Shown: positions 8,350 to 16,401 of the stretch, one piece after another | Layout: each line of letters starts with the position of its first letter | Numbering within the stretch: the first letter of the stretch is position 1 | Source: Pseudomonas sp. UBA5706 | GTDB lineage: Bacteria > Pseudomonadota > Gammaproteobacteria > Pseudomonadales > Pseudomonadaceae | Direction: 5' to 3' | Length of the DNA: 64,000 nt | Assembly: GCF_002419965.1 (NCBI RefSeq) | Contig: NZ_DIHC01000046.1 | Location: forward strand, 62,524-126,523 | Translations under genes and position numbers: made by a program | Notes under the pieces: generated by a model | The model's database searches: none | Told to the model about the DNA's origin: nothing | The model's input: only the letters and a program-made list of their open reading frames with translations

Positions 8350-9714
8350 ATGAAACGACAACTTGCCTTATCCCTTGTGCTGACAGGCTTTGCTACCTGC
8401 AGCCTGGCTGCGGTGCCAGCCAACGAAGCTGCGGAAATCGGCAAGACCCTGACGCCGTTCGGTGCCTTGCTGGCTGGTAATGCTGACGGCAGCATTCCCG
8501 CCTACACCGGCGGTCTGACCACCGCTCCGGCGGGTTTCAAGCCGGAAAGCGGTTTCTGGGTCGATCCGTTCAAGGACGAGAAACCGTTGTTTCGCATCGA
8601 CTCGAAAAACGTCGACAAATATGCCGATAAACTCAGCGAGGGGCAGAAAACCCTGCTGAAGAAATACCCCGATTACTACCTGGACATCTATCCGTCTCAT
8701 CGCACCACCGCCTACCCCAAGGCCGTGCTGGATGCGACCGCACGCAATGCCACCAGCTGCCAGATCCAGAAGGACGGCCTGGCGGTCGACACCGCTTGCC
8801 GCGGCGGTCTGCCGTTCCCGATTCCCAAGACCGGCAATGAGGTGATGTGGAACCAGCAGGTGCGCTACAAGATCGGCACCGGTTACTCGACCACGTCTTC
8901 GTCCAACAGCTGGGTCGTCGACTCCAACGGTTCGATCACCAAGACCGCCGAACAGGCCACCTTCGAAGAAACCCCGTACTACCAGGTCACTCAGCAGGAC
9001 CGCGATCCGATGATGTACGCGCGGGTATTCTCCCGCAACGACTACCCGGCGCGCCGTTCGGGCGAAGTGGTGCTGCTCAACGACTACCTGGATCCGCAAG
9101 CCAAGGCGCGCCGCTCCTACAGCTATTCGCCGGGCCAGCGCCGGGTGAAACTGGCGCCAGAATTCGCCTTCGACACGCCGGTGGCCAGCCAGGGCGGCGT
9201 GACCTTGTTCGACGAACTGCAGATGTTTTCCGGCAGTCAGGACCGCTTCGATTACAAGCTGGTCGGGCGCAAGGAGATGTACATCCCGTACAACGCCTAC
9301 AAGTTCTATTTCAGCGCGAAACAGGATGAGCAATTCAAGCCGCACTTTGCCAATCCGGAGAACGAGCGCTGGGAGCTGCATCGGGTGTGGGTGGTCGAAG
9401 CCACGCTCAAGCCGGGCATGCGCCACGTGTATGGCAAGCGCACTTACTACCTCGACGAAGACACCTACGGCGTGGGTCTGTATGACGCCTGGGACAAGAG
9501 CGGGGCGCTGTATCGCTCGATCTTCCTCAGCGGCGTGCAGCTATACGACAAGACCATTCCCTACAACGTGAAAAACGTGGTCTACGACTTCAACAAAGGC
9601 ATGTATGCGCTGCTCAACGACGGCCTCAAAGGCGGTTACAAATTCGTCGATAAGCCGCTGGCCGAACGCGACATGAACATGGAAGCGATCGTTGCACGGG
9701 TTACCCAGCGCTGA
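8350..9714 (+). CDS. DUF1329 outer-membrane lipoprotein-sorting-like protein
   Basis: 454-residue DUF1329 protein. A signal peptide (MKRQLALSLVLTGFATCSLA) precedes the family hallmark LTPFGALLAGNADGSIPAYTGG at about residues 35-55. DUF1329 proteins are predicted to have a LolA/LolB-like fold that holds lipids in the periplasm. It follows DUF1302 by 30 bases, with an AATAAGAA motif (8327-8334) before its start. The inferred role is shuttling hydrophobic molecules between the barrel and the inner membrane. Biochemical function is not established for the family. Confidence 0.85.
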   Translation: MKRQLALSLVLTGFATCSLAAVPANEAAEIGKTLTPFGALLAGNADGSIPAYTGGLTTAPAGFKPESGFWVDPFKDEKPLFRIDSKNVDKYADKLSEGQKTLLKKYPDYYLDIYPSHRTTAYPKAVLDATARNATSCQIQKDGLAVDTACRGGLPFPIPKTGNEVMWNQQVRYKIGTGYSTTSSSNSWVVDSNGSITKTAEQATFEETPYYQVTQQDRDPMMYARVFSRNDYPARRSGEVVLLNDYLDPQAKARRSYSYSPGQRRVKLAPEFAFDTPVASQGGVTLFDELQMFSGSQDRFDYKLVGRKEMYIPYNAYKFYFSAKQDEQFKPHFANPENERWELHRVWVVEATLKPGMRHVYGKRTYYLDEDTYGVGLYDAWDKSGALYRSIFLSGVQLYDKTIPYNVKNVVYDFNKGMYALLNDGLKGGYKFVDKPLAERDMNMEAIVARVTQR

Positions 9715-9738
9715 TACGTGCAGCTTGATGCAAGGATC

Positions 9739-9773
9739 GGTAACGGCATCGCGTCATAACGGATGCCGTTGCC
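9739..9773 (+). terminator. Intercistronic hairpin after DUF1329
   Basis: GGTAACGGCATC (9739-9750) pairs with GATGCCGTTGCC (9762-9773), one G-T wobble, 11-base loop, no T run. Since the operon appears to continue into the YCF48 gene, it may be a partial terminator or a processing/stability element that lets the two upstream envelope genes be expressed more strongly than the downstream ones. Confidence 0.4.
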
Positions 9774-9834
9774 TTGGGCGTGAAGCAATACCATCGGGTG
9801 ACCGTTTCAGGCCGCCCGCATGAGGATAAAAATA

Positions 9835-10986
9835 ATGATTAGCCCTGAACCCCATGCCGCTTGCCAGGCGGCACAGGCCCCGTTAAAGCCGGCGCGCGCC
9901 TGGCCTGCCACCTTTCGTGCCTGCGTGCTCGCTGCCTGCTTGATGAGCGCGATACACCCGGTGCACGCCGCTCCCGTCGGTGAGGTGCTGGAGACCCCCG
10001 CGCAGACCGTTGACGAACGCTTGCCGGTCCCGGTGTTGTCGGTGGCCAGGGCCGGCGAGGCGCTGATCGGCGTAGGCCCGCACGGCGTCATCCAGCGCTC
10101 GGTCGATGCGGGACAGAACTGGCAGCAGGTCACAAGCCCGGTGTCCAGCGACCTGGTTCAAGTGCGCTTCATCGATGATCGAAACGGATGGATCGTCGGC
10201 CATGACTCCCTGGTGATGCACAGCAGCGATGCAGGGAAAAGCTGGCAGGTGCAGCTCGACGGTCGCAGTCTGCTCACGCTGTTGCATGATTATTACCAAC
10301 CGTTGGCCGACAAGGGCGACGACGCAGCGGCGCAGGTGCTTAACGAAGTCGCCACGGCCAGCGGCAGCACGGCCACCCCTGGCGTGCTCGCCGCGCCGTT
10401 TCTGGATGTGCTGTTCGATGGGCACGGCAATGGCTTCGTCGCCGGTGCCTTTGGCATGCTGCTGCACAGCACCGACAACGGCGCGCACTGGCAGCCATGG
10501 GTCGAACGCAGTGACAACGAACGGCGCATGCATTTGTACGGCCTGGCGCAACGGGACGGCGTGTTCTATATCAGCGGCGAACAGGGCCTGCTGCTCAAAC
10601 AGGACGTCGCCGGCGAGCGCTTCACCCATATCGAATTGCCCTATGCCGGAACGCTGTTTGGCGTCGCGGCGCTGAACGATGTGCTGCTGGTCCACGGGCT
10701 GCGCGGCAACCTCTACGCCAGCCGCGATGAGGGTCAGCAGTGGCAGAAGATCGACACCGGTATTGCCTCCAGCCTGGTGAATATCATCAGTCAGGGGAAC
10801 CGCTGGCTGGTGGTCGGGCAGGGCGGTGAACTGGCCGGGCTCGACCGCCGGACCCTGGAAGTGAACACCTTGCCTCGGGTACCGGGCGGCGAGGTCTATG
10901 GCGCCAGCGACAGCGGCAAACCGGGCGAACTGCTGGTGTCGCGCTTCTCAGGCGCCAAGGTCGTGAATATCGCCACCGCCGAATGA
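9835..10986 (+). CDS. YCF48/BNR-type beta-propeller, exported
   Basis: 383-residue protein of the YCF48 (photosystem stability factor-like, BNR-repeat) family. After a late signal peptide (hydrophobic ACVLAACLMSAI, cleavage near VHA-AP) come repeats of the type GWIVGHDSLVMHSSDAGKSWQ and GFVAGAFGMLLHSTDNGAHWQ, giving a periplasmic seven-bladed propeller. The start at 9835 is preferred over the in-frame ATG at 9820 because GAGG (9823-9826) lies the right distance from 9835. It sits between DUF1329 and the RND gene, and in other hydrophobic-substrate clusters this protein accompanies the same RND exporter-like pump, suggesting a periplasmic partner of it. Confidence 0.8.
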   Translation: MISPEPHAACQAAQAPLKPARAWPATFRACVLAACLMSAIHPVHAAPVGEVLETPAQTVDERLPVPVLSVARAGEALIGVGPHGVIQRSVDAGQNWQQVTSPVSSDLVQVRFIDDRNGWIVGHDSLVMHSSDAGKSWQVQLDGRSLLTLLHDYYQPLADKGDDAAAQVLNEVATASGSTATPGVLAAPFLDVLFDGHGNGFVAGAFGMLLHSTDNGAHWQPWVERSDNERRMHLYGLAQRDGVFYISGEQGLLLKQDVAGERFTHIELPYAGTLFGVAALNDVLLVHGLRGNLYASRDEGQQWQKIDTGIASSLVNIISQGNRWLVVGQGGELAGLDRRTLEVNTLPRVPGGEVYGASDSGKPGELLVSRFSGAKVVNIATAE

Positions 10987-11053
10987 TCTCGGCAATGCAC
11001 TGCAACTGCAACGGCCGCTATGGCTGGCACGCATCTTCAACGGGAATGCAGCG

Positions 11054-13561
11054 ATGGTAGAGCAAAAGTACAACAGCGGAATGCCGGTGATTCCAGACCT
11101 CAAGGACTTCGACATGAACTCCGGCGGCCTGCTGGAGCGCGTGATCTTCAACAACCGCATTCCGGTGATCATCGGCTGCTTGTTGGCGACCCTGATTCTC
11201 GGGTTTTTCGCGACCCGCCTTCAGGTCAACGCCAGCTTCGAGAAAATGATTCCCAGCGCCAGCCCCTATATCAAGAATTACCTGACGTACAAAAGCGAGC
11301 TGCCGGGACTGGGCAATACCATCCGCATCGTGGTCGAGAACAAGACCGGCGACATCTACGACCCCGAGTACCTGCAAACCTTGCAGAAGGTCAACGACAC
11401 GCTGTATCTGATCCCCGGCGTCGATCGCTCGTGGATGAAGTCGCTGTGGATGCCGATCGTACGCTGGAAAGAAGTGACCGAAGAAGGTATCGAGGGCGGC
11501 GCCGTGATGCCCGCCGATTACAACGCCAGCGCGGCGTCGATCGACAAGCTGCGGCAGAACATTGCCCGCGCCAACATCATGGGCAATCTGGTCGCCAATA
11601 ACAGCCAGTCGAGCATGATCGTCGCGCCGCTGCTGGAAACCAATCCGCAAACCGGACAGGCGCTCGATTACGGCGAATTTTCCAGGCAACTGGAAAGCCA
11701 GATCCGCGTGCTGCAAAGCGGCAAGGTCGGCATTCACATCGTCGGATTCAGCAAGCTGGTCGGTGATCTGATCGACGGCCTGTACGCGGTGATGATGTTC
11801 TTTGGCATCTCGGTGGTCATCGCTGCGCTGTTCGTCTATCTCTACACCCGCTGCCTGCGCAGTACGCTGCTGCTGGTAGGGGTGGCGATTGCCGGGGTGA
11901 TCTGGCTTCTGGGCCTGATGGAATTACTGGGTTATTCGCTGGATCCATATTCGATCCTGGTGCCGTTTCTGATCTTTGCGATCGGCCTGTCCCATGGCAC
12001 GCAGAAGATGAACGGCATCCTGCAGGACATCGGTCGCGGCACGCACAAATACATCGCGGCGCGTTACACCTTTCGCCGCCTGTTCCTCACCGGGCTGACG
12101 GCGCTGCTGACCAATATCGTGGGCTTCGCGGTGCTGGTGATCATCGACATCCCGGTAATCCGTGACCTCGCGCTGACCACCAGCATTGGCGTCGCGGTAT
12201 TGATCTTCACCAAGCTGCTGCTGATTCCGGTGGCGCTGTCCTACCTGGGCGTGAGCAAGAAAGCGGCACGCATCGCCATCGAGAAAGACCGCGCCGGGGA
12301 AGCCAACAAAGGCTTGCTGGGCCGCATCTGGCGCGGCCTGGACCGTTTCACCGAGCGCCGCTGGGCCACGTTGGTGATCGTCGCCTCGCTGCTGGTGACC
12401 GCTGGCGGCAGCGCGGTGATGATGCACCTGAAGGTGGGTGACCTCGACCCGGGGGCGCCGGAGTTACGGCCGGATTCGCGCTACAACCTGGACAGCGCCT
12501 TCATCTCGAAAAACTATGGGCTGTCCAGTGATCAGTTCGTGGTGATCATGACCACCCCCGAAGACAGCTGCCGCCTGTACCCGGCGTTGCAGGCCATGGA
12601 TCGCCTGGCCTGGCGCCTGCGCCAGACGCCCGGTGTACAAACCACCAACTCCTTGCCCGAGGCCGTCAGGTTCATTACCTCGGGTATGGCCGAAGGCAGC
12701 GGCAAGTGGCTGACCATCAGCCGAGACCAGGCCATCACCAATGCCTCGGTGGACGCTGCGATGATCTCCCAACCCGGCATCACCAATCAGAAATGCTCGG
12801 TGACGCCGCTGGTGGCCTACCTGGCCGATCACAAGGCTGACACGCTCAATCGGGTGTTGACCGTCGCCCAGGATTTCGCGGATCAAAGCAAGGCGTCCGG
12901 CGTCGCCGATCAGCCGCAGTTTCTGTTGGCGGCAGGTAACGCGGGGATCGAAGCGGCGACCAATATCGAGGTCGAGAAAGGCATCATCACCATGTACTTT
13001 GCGGTGTACGGCGCCACGGCGCTGCTGTGCCTGCTGACCTTCCGCAGCTGGCGCGCGACGCTGGTCGCGCTGATTCCGCTGGTCATGACCACGATCATCT
13101 GCAAGGCGTTGATGGTCTGGCTGGGCATCGGTCTGAAGGTCGCAACGTTGCCGGTGATCGCCGTTGGGGTCGGGGTCGGCGTGGACTACGCCCTGTACTT
13201 GCTGAGTGTGCAATTGGCGGTGCAGGCACGCGGCGGTTCGCTGGCCACGGCCTATCGCCGTTCGCTGGACTTCACCGGCCGGGTGGTCGCGTTGATTGGC
13301 CTGACCATGGCCGCAGGTGTGATCACCTGGGCCTGGTCGCCGATCAAGTTCCAGGCCGACATGGGCATCCTGCTGACGTTCATGTTCCTGTGGAACATGC
13401 TCGGTGCGCTGGTGCTGATTCCTGCGCTGTCGCATTACCTGCTCAACCCCAAGGCGCGCAACGACACCGAATTGGACGAAGTGAATGCGCCAGGTTCCAG
13501 CGATACCGTGCTGCCCAAGGATCGCCCGAAAACGCACTCGGCGGCCATCGTCGCCCACTGA
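11054..13561 (+). CDS. RND/MMPL-family transporter
   Basis: 835-residue RND-superfamily protein of the MMPL type. It has one N-terminal helix (about residues 38-58), a large periplasmic loop, a block of helices near residues 235-400, a second periplasmic loop and a second helix block near 640-800, with internal duplication (FAIGLSHGTQKMN and VGVGVGVDYALYLL are the matching helix-4 segments). The family moves lipids and hopanoids using proton motive force. Together with the three preceding genes it forms the envelope module of the cluster. Direction of transport (uptake or export) cannot be read from sequence. The C terminus carries an acidic and polar cytoplasmic tail. Confidence 0.88.
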   Translation: MVEQKYNSGMPVIPDLKDFDMNSGGLLERVIFNNRIPVIIGCLLATLILGFFATRLQVNASFEKMIPSASPYIKNYLTYKSELPGLGNTIRIVVENKTGDIYDPEYLQTLQKVNDTLYLIPGVDRSWMKSLWMPIVRWKEVTEEGIEGGAVMPADYNASAASIDKLRQNIARANIMGNLVANNSQSSMIVAPLLETNPQTGQALDYGEFSRQLESQIRVLQSGKVGIHIVGFSKLVGDLIDGLYAVMMFFGISVVIAALFVYLYTRCLRSTLLLVGVAIAGVIWLLGLMELLGYSLDPYSILVPFLIFAIGLSHGTQKMNGILQDIGRGTHKYIAARYTFRRLFLTGLTALLTNIVGFAVLVIIDIPVIRDLALTTSIGVAVLIFTKLLLIPVALSYLGVSKKAARIAIEKDRAGEANKGLLGRIWRGLDRFTERRWATLVIVASLLVTAGGSAVMMHLKVGDLDPGAPELRPDSRYNLDSAFISKNYGLSSDQFVVIMTTPEDSCRLYPALQAMDRLAWRLRQTPGVQTTNSLPEAVRFITSGMAEGSGKWLTISRDQAITNASVDAAMISQPGITNQKCSVTPLVAYLADHKADTLNRVLTVAQDFADQSKASGVADQPQFLLAAGNAGIEAATNIEVEKGIITMYFAVYGATALLCLLTFRSWRATLVALIPLVMTTIICKALMVWLGIGLKVATLPVIAVGVGVGVDYALYLLSVQLAVQARGGSLATAYRRSLDFTGRVVALIGLTMAAGVITWAWSPIKFQADMGILLTFMFLWNMLGALVLIPALSHYLLNPKARNDTELDEVNAPGSSDTVLPKDRPKTHSAAIVAH

Positions 13562-13598
13562 CGCAGGCTTGCGATGACACGGCTCAGCGCAGCCAGCC

Positions 13599-13609
13599 AA
13601 TAACAACAA
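13599..13609 (+). promoter_or_regulatory. Crc/Hfq-type CA motif in leader of VOC gene
   Basis: Overlapping AATAACAA and AACAACAA, 49 bases before the ATG at 13658, in the 96-base gap after the RND gene. Confidence 0.5.
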
Positions 13610-13657
13610 CCGCTGCCAGGCCAGCGGGACAAGCGAAAAAGCACAAGGGGAAAGGGT

Positions 13658-14623
13658 ATGTTCGATTTGTTGATGAGTGCCGACATGATGGTGCCGGACC
13701 CGGATGCCATGACCGAAAAACTGGTCGATAAGCTCGGCATCCACAAGCATGAACGCTGGCGTCAGGCATTCGATAACCATCCGTACATCGCGCACTTTTT
13801 GCGGGTGCATAAGTCGTTGGCCGTCTCGCCGACCCGCGTCGAACCTCAGTGGCACCTGGACCGACCGAACCCGGGTGACCCGTTGTTCCATGACTTTCTG
13901 GAAAGCCTCAAGGCGTTTCAGGGCCGCCACCGACCGATGATCACCCATTCCATCGTGCTGGCGATCCACGGCGACAAGTTCAACGCACTGGTGCAAAAAC
14001 TCATGGAGCGGCGCCTGCCGTTCCGCATGGCCCAGCGTACCGAGGAGATGCCCTTCGATCGCCTGTGGTTGGGCGTGACCCCGGAAAATCCCATTTACGA
14101 GCCTTCGGTGGACGGTGGCCTGTGCATTGAAATCATGCCCATGGAGCCGTTGCAGATGCCGGCGGACACCTTCGCCCAACCGCCGGTACAGCCTCGCGAT
14201 CCGAAGCCCGGCGACATGGTTCGCGTGACCGCCCGCGGGTTTCTGGTGCGTGATCTGGACCAGACCCTGCGTCGCTGTGCAGCGAACCTGGACTGGGAGC
14301 CCAGCGGTGCTGTGCAAACCCTGCAGGAGGAGGGTTACCGCCGCGCCCGCATGGGCTTCACCCTGGCCAACAGCGCGACGCTGGACATCATCGAAGCCAC
14401 GCGCTGGGACAGCGAGGCCGGCGTGTATCTGAACAGCTGGGGCCCCGGCCCGTACTACATCCGCATCGGCGTGCACGGCCTTGAAGCCAAGGCCGAGGAC
14501 CTGCGCGCGCGGGGTACGGCGTTCAAATGGATCGAAGCCAGCGAAGCCGTGGGTGGCAAGCCGCTGATCCGTATCGATCCCCGGGAACTGGACGGCCAGT
14601 TGTTTGAGTTCGAGGAGTGCTGA
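13658..14623 (+). CDS. VOC-superfamily protein, not a clear dioxygenase
   Basis: 321-residue protein with two vicinal-oxygen-chelate-like halves (roughly residues 90-170 and 185-320). The first half has a possible metal His in ITHSIVLAI and Glu in LCIEIMP; the second opens VRVTARGFLV, with no His where extradiol dioxygenases and glyoxalases have one, and ends FEFEEC. So it resembles the fold but lacks a complete metal triad of an extradiol enzyme. It could be an epimerase, isomerase or lyase on a pathway intermediate. The next gene starts one base after its stop, so the two are probably translated together. Confidence 0.65.
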   Translation: MFDLLMSADMMVPDPDAMTEKLVDKLGIHKHERWRQAFDNHPYIAHFLRVHKSLAVSPTRVEPQWHLDRPNPGDPLFHDFLESLKAFQGRHRPMITHSIVLAIHGDKFNALVQKLMERRLPFRMAQRTEEMPFDRLWLGVTPENPIYEPSVDGGLCIEIMPMEPLQMPADTFAQPPVQPRDPKPGDMVRVTARGFLVRDLDQTLRRCAANLDWEPSGAVQTLQEEGYRRARMGFTLANSATLDIIEATRWDSEAGVYLNSWGPGPYYIRIGVHGLEAKAEDLRARGTAFKWIEASEAVGGKPLIRIDPRELDGQLFEFEEC

Positions 14624-14624
14624 G

Positions 14625-15446
14625 ATGAGTGACGAGCCTTTGCAGCCGCAACGAACGACGCTGATCAACGACGCCGTGACCATCGAACGCGACGGCGCCG
14701 TGGGGTGGCTGGTGCTGACCCGCCCCGGACAGATCAATGCCATTAACGACCAGATTCGTCACGGTGTCCCGCAAGCCTTGCGCCTGCTGGACGCCGACCC
14801 CGACATCCGGGTCATCGTGATTCGCGGCCAAGGTGAGCGCGGGTTCTGTGCCGGTGCCGATATCAAGGAGCGCCGTGGCGAAGAGACCGCGCTGCAGGTG
14901 CGCCAGCGGATACAGGGCTCACGCTGGATCAGCAGCCTGGACAGCATCGAGAAGCCAGTCATCGCGGCGATTCACGGTTATTGCATGGGCGGCGGCCTGG
15001 AACTGGCGCTGGCATGCGATATTCGCTTTGCCGCGCCCGATGCCATCTTCGCACTGCCGGAAACCGGTCTGGGCCTTATCCCCGGTGGCGGCGGCACCCA
15101 GCGTCTGTCGCGGGTGGTCGCGCCGGGACGCGCGCTGGACATGCTGCTTACGGGCGATCGCATGAACGCGCAAGAGGCGCGCAACATCGGCCTGGTCAGT
15201 CGCCTGGCCAGTGACGCGACAGCCCTTTTGAGCGAAGTCCTGGCCTTCGCCCAGCGCATTGCCGCCAAGCCGCCTGCGGCCTCGGCGTCGGTTAAACGAG
15301 CGGCCCGGGCGGCGCTGGAACTGGACCTCAAGAGCGGGCTGGACCTGGAACTTGACCTGTTCGCGCTGCTGGCGCCGAGCAAGGACGCCAAGGAAGCGGC
15401 CCAAGCCTTCGCCGAGCGGCGCGAGCCGCGTTTTACCGGCGAGTGA
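14625..15446 (+). CDS. Enoyl-CoA hydratase/isomerase family protein
   Basis: 273-residue crotonase-fold protein. The oxyanion-hole segments are GFCAGADIKERRGEE and IHGYCMGGGLELALACDIRFAA, and the second acid region LPETGLGLIPGGGGTQRLSR carries the Glu and the GGGGT loop of enoyl-CoA hydratases. It probably hydrates or isomerises an enoyl-CoA formed during side-ring degradation. ATG 14625 directly follows the VOC stop; upstream GAGGAG within the VOC gene is the likely ribosome site. One of two hydratase-like proteins in the window (the other is at 58408). Confidence 0.88.
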   Translation: MSDEPLQPQRTTLINDAVTIERDGAVGWLVLTRPGQINAINDQIRHGVPQALRLLDADPDIRVIVIRGQGERGFCAGADIKERRGEETALQVRQRIQGSRWISSLDSIEKPVIAAIHGYCMGGGLELALACDIRFAAPDAIFALPETGLGLIPGGGGTQRLSRVVAPGRALDMLLTGDRMNAQEARNIGLVSRLASDATALLSEVLAFAQRIAAKPPAASASVKRAARAALELDLKSGLDLELDLFALLAPSKDAKEAAQAFAERREPRFTGE

Positions 15447-15476
15447 ACAGCTGACCCATAACAAGAAGAGAAGATC

Positions 15477-16307
15477 ATGAGCACAGCAAAGCTTGCAGAA
15501 CGGGTTGCCATCGTCACCGGTGGCGGCAATGGATTGGGTGCCGAGTGCGCTCGGGTACTGGCCGGACATGGCGCTCACGTGGTGGTGCTGGACATCGATG
15601 GCGAGGCCGCCAGTCGGGTTGCCGACGAAGTCAGCAAACGCGGCGTGCAGTCGATGGCGATCCGTTGCGACGTGTCTTCGGAGGACGAAGTCAAGGACAT
15701 GGTGGCGCAGGTCAAGGCGCGTTTTGGTCGCATCGATGTGCTGCACAACAACGCAGCGGTGCTCAGCGTCGATCAACGCCAGCGTGACCGAGACATCTGC
15801 AACCTCGACATGCAGGCCTGGGACCGTGCCATCGCGGTCAACCTGCGCGGTGCAGTGCTGTGCAGCAAATACGTGATTCCGGTGATGCTGGAGCGCAAGT
15901 CCGGAGCGCTGATTTTTGCCACCTCCGGTCTGGGCATGCAGGGCGACCTGTCGCTGACCGGTTATGCCTGCTCCAAGGCCGCGCTGATGATGCTGCCCAG
16001 AACCATCGCTGCCCAATACGGCAAGCAGGGCATCCGCGCCAACGCCGTGCAGATCGGCCTGGCACCGGCCGAGAACGCCCATGGCTCGATGCCGGCCGAA
16101 CTGCTGGAAATCATCCGCGATAACCACCTGACGCCCGAACTCGGCACCCCACGGCAGATCGCCGATGTGGTGGCGTTCCTCGCCTCGGACGAAGCGTCGT
16201 TCGTGACCGGCACCACCCTGGTGGCCGACGGCGGGTTCAGCAGCCATACGCCGTCGCTGGTAGCGATGCGTGCACTGTTCGAGAAGATGGGCCGTTCGAG
16301 CATGTAA
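15477..16307 (+). CDS. Short-chain dehydrogenase/reductase
   Basis: 276-residue classical SDR with TGGGNGLG cofactor motif near residue 17, the NNAAVL motif, and catalytic Tyr-x3-Lys in GYACSKAALMML. C-terminal half ends in VTGTTLVADGGFSSH as usual for NAD(P)-dependent alcohol dehydrogenases of this family. AACAAGAA (15460-15467) lies just before its GAAGAGAAG ribosome site. Probably oxidises a hydroxyl formed by the preceding hydratase or by a P450; substrate unknown. Confidence 0.88.
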   Translation: MSTAKLAERVAIVTGGGNGLGAECARVLAGHGAHVVVLDIDGEAASRVADEVSKRGVQSMAIRCDVSSEDEVKDMVAQVKARFGRIDVLHNNAAVLSVDQRQRDRDICNLDMQAWDRAIAVNLRGAVLCSKYVIPVMLERKSGALIFATSGLGMQGDLSLTGYACSKAALMMLPRTIAAQYGKQGIRANAVQIGLAPAENAHGSMPAELLEIIRDNHLTPELGTPRQIADVVAFLASDEASFVTGTTLVADGGFSSHTPSLVAMRALFEKMGRSSM

Positions 16308-16401
16308 CGGCTCGCCCCCAAGATCCGGCTTTGATGCCCGCGTGACGGTTTGACCTGTGACGGCGCTGGCTTGCGACCTACTGATGCTGAAGGGATTTGA
16401 C

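Noticed and set aside
13658..14623. Second extradiol dioxygenase
   Set aside because: The double VOC layout suggested it, but the second domain lacks the metal-binding His, so only a general VOC label is given.
12464..14743. 759-codon open frame on the minus strand across the RND and VOC genes
   Set aside because: It lies opposite well-supported genes, has no ribosome site or family motif, and its His/Gln/Arg-rich composition is what the complement of GC-rich codons gives.
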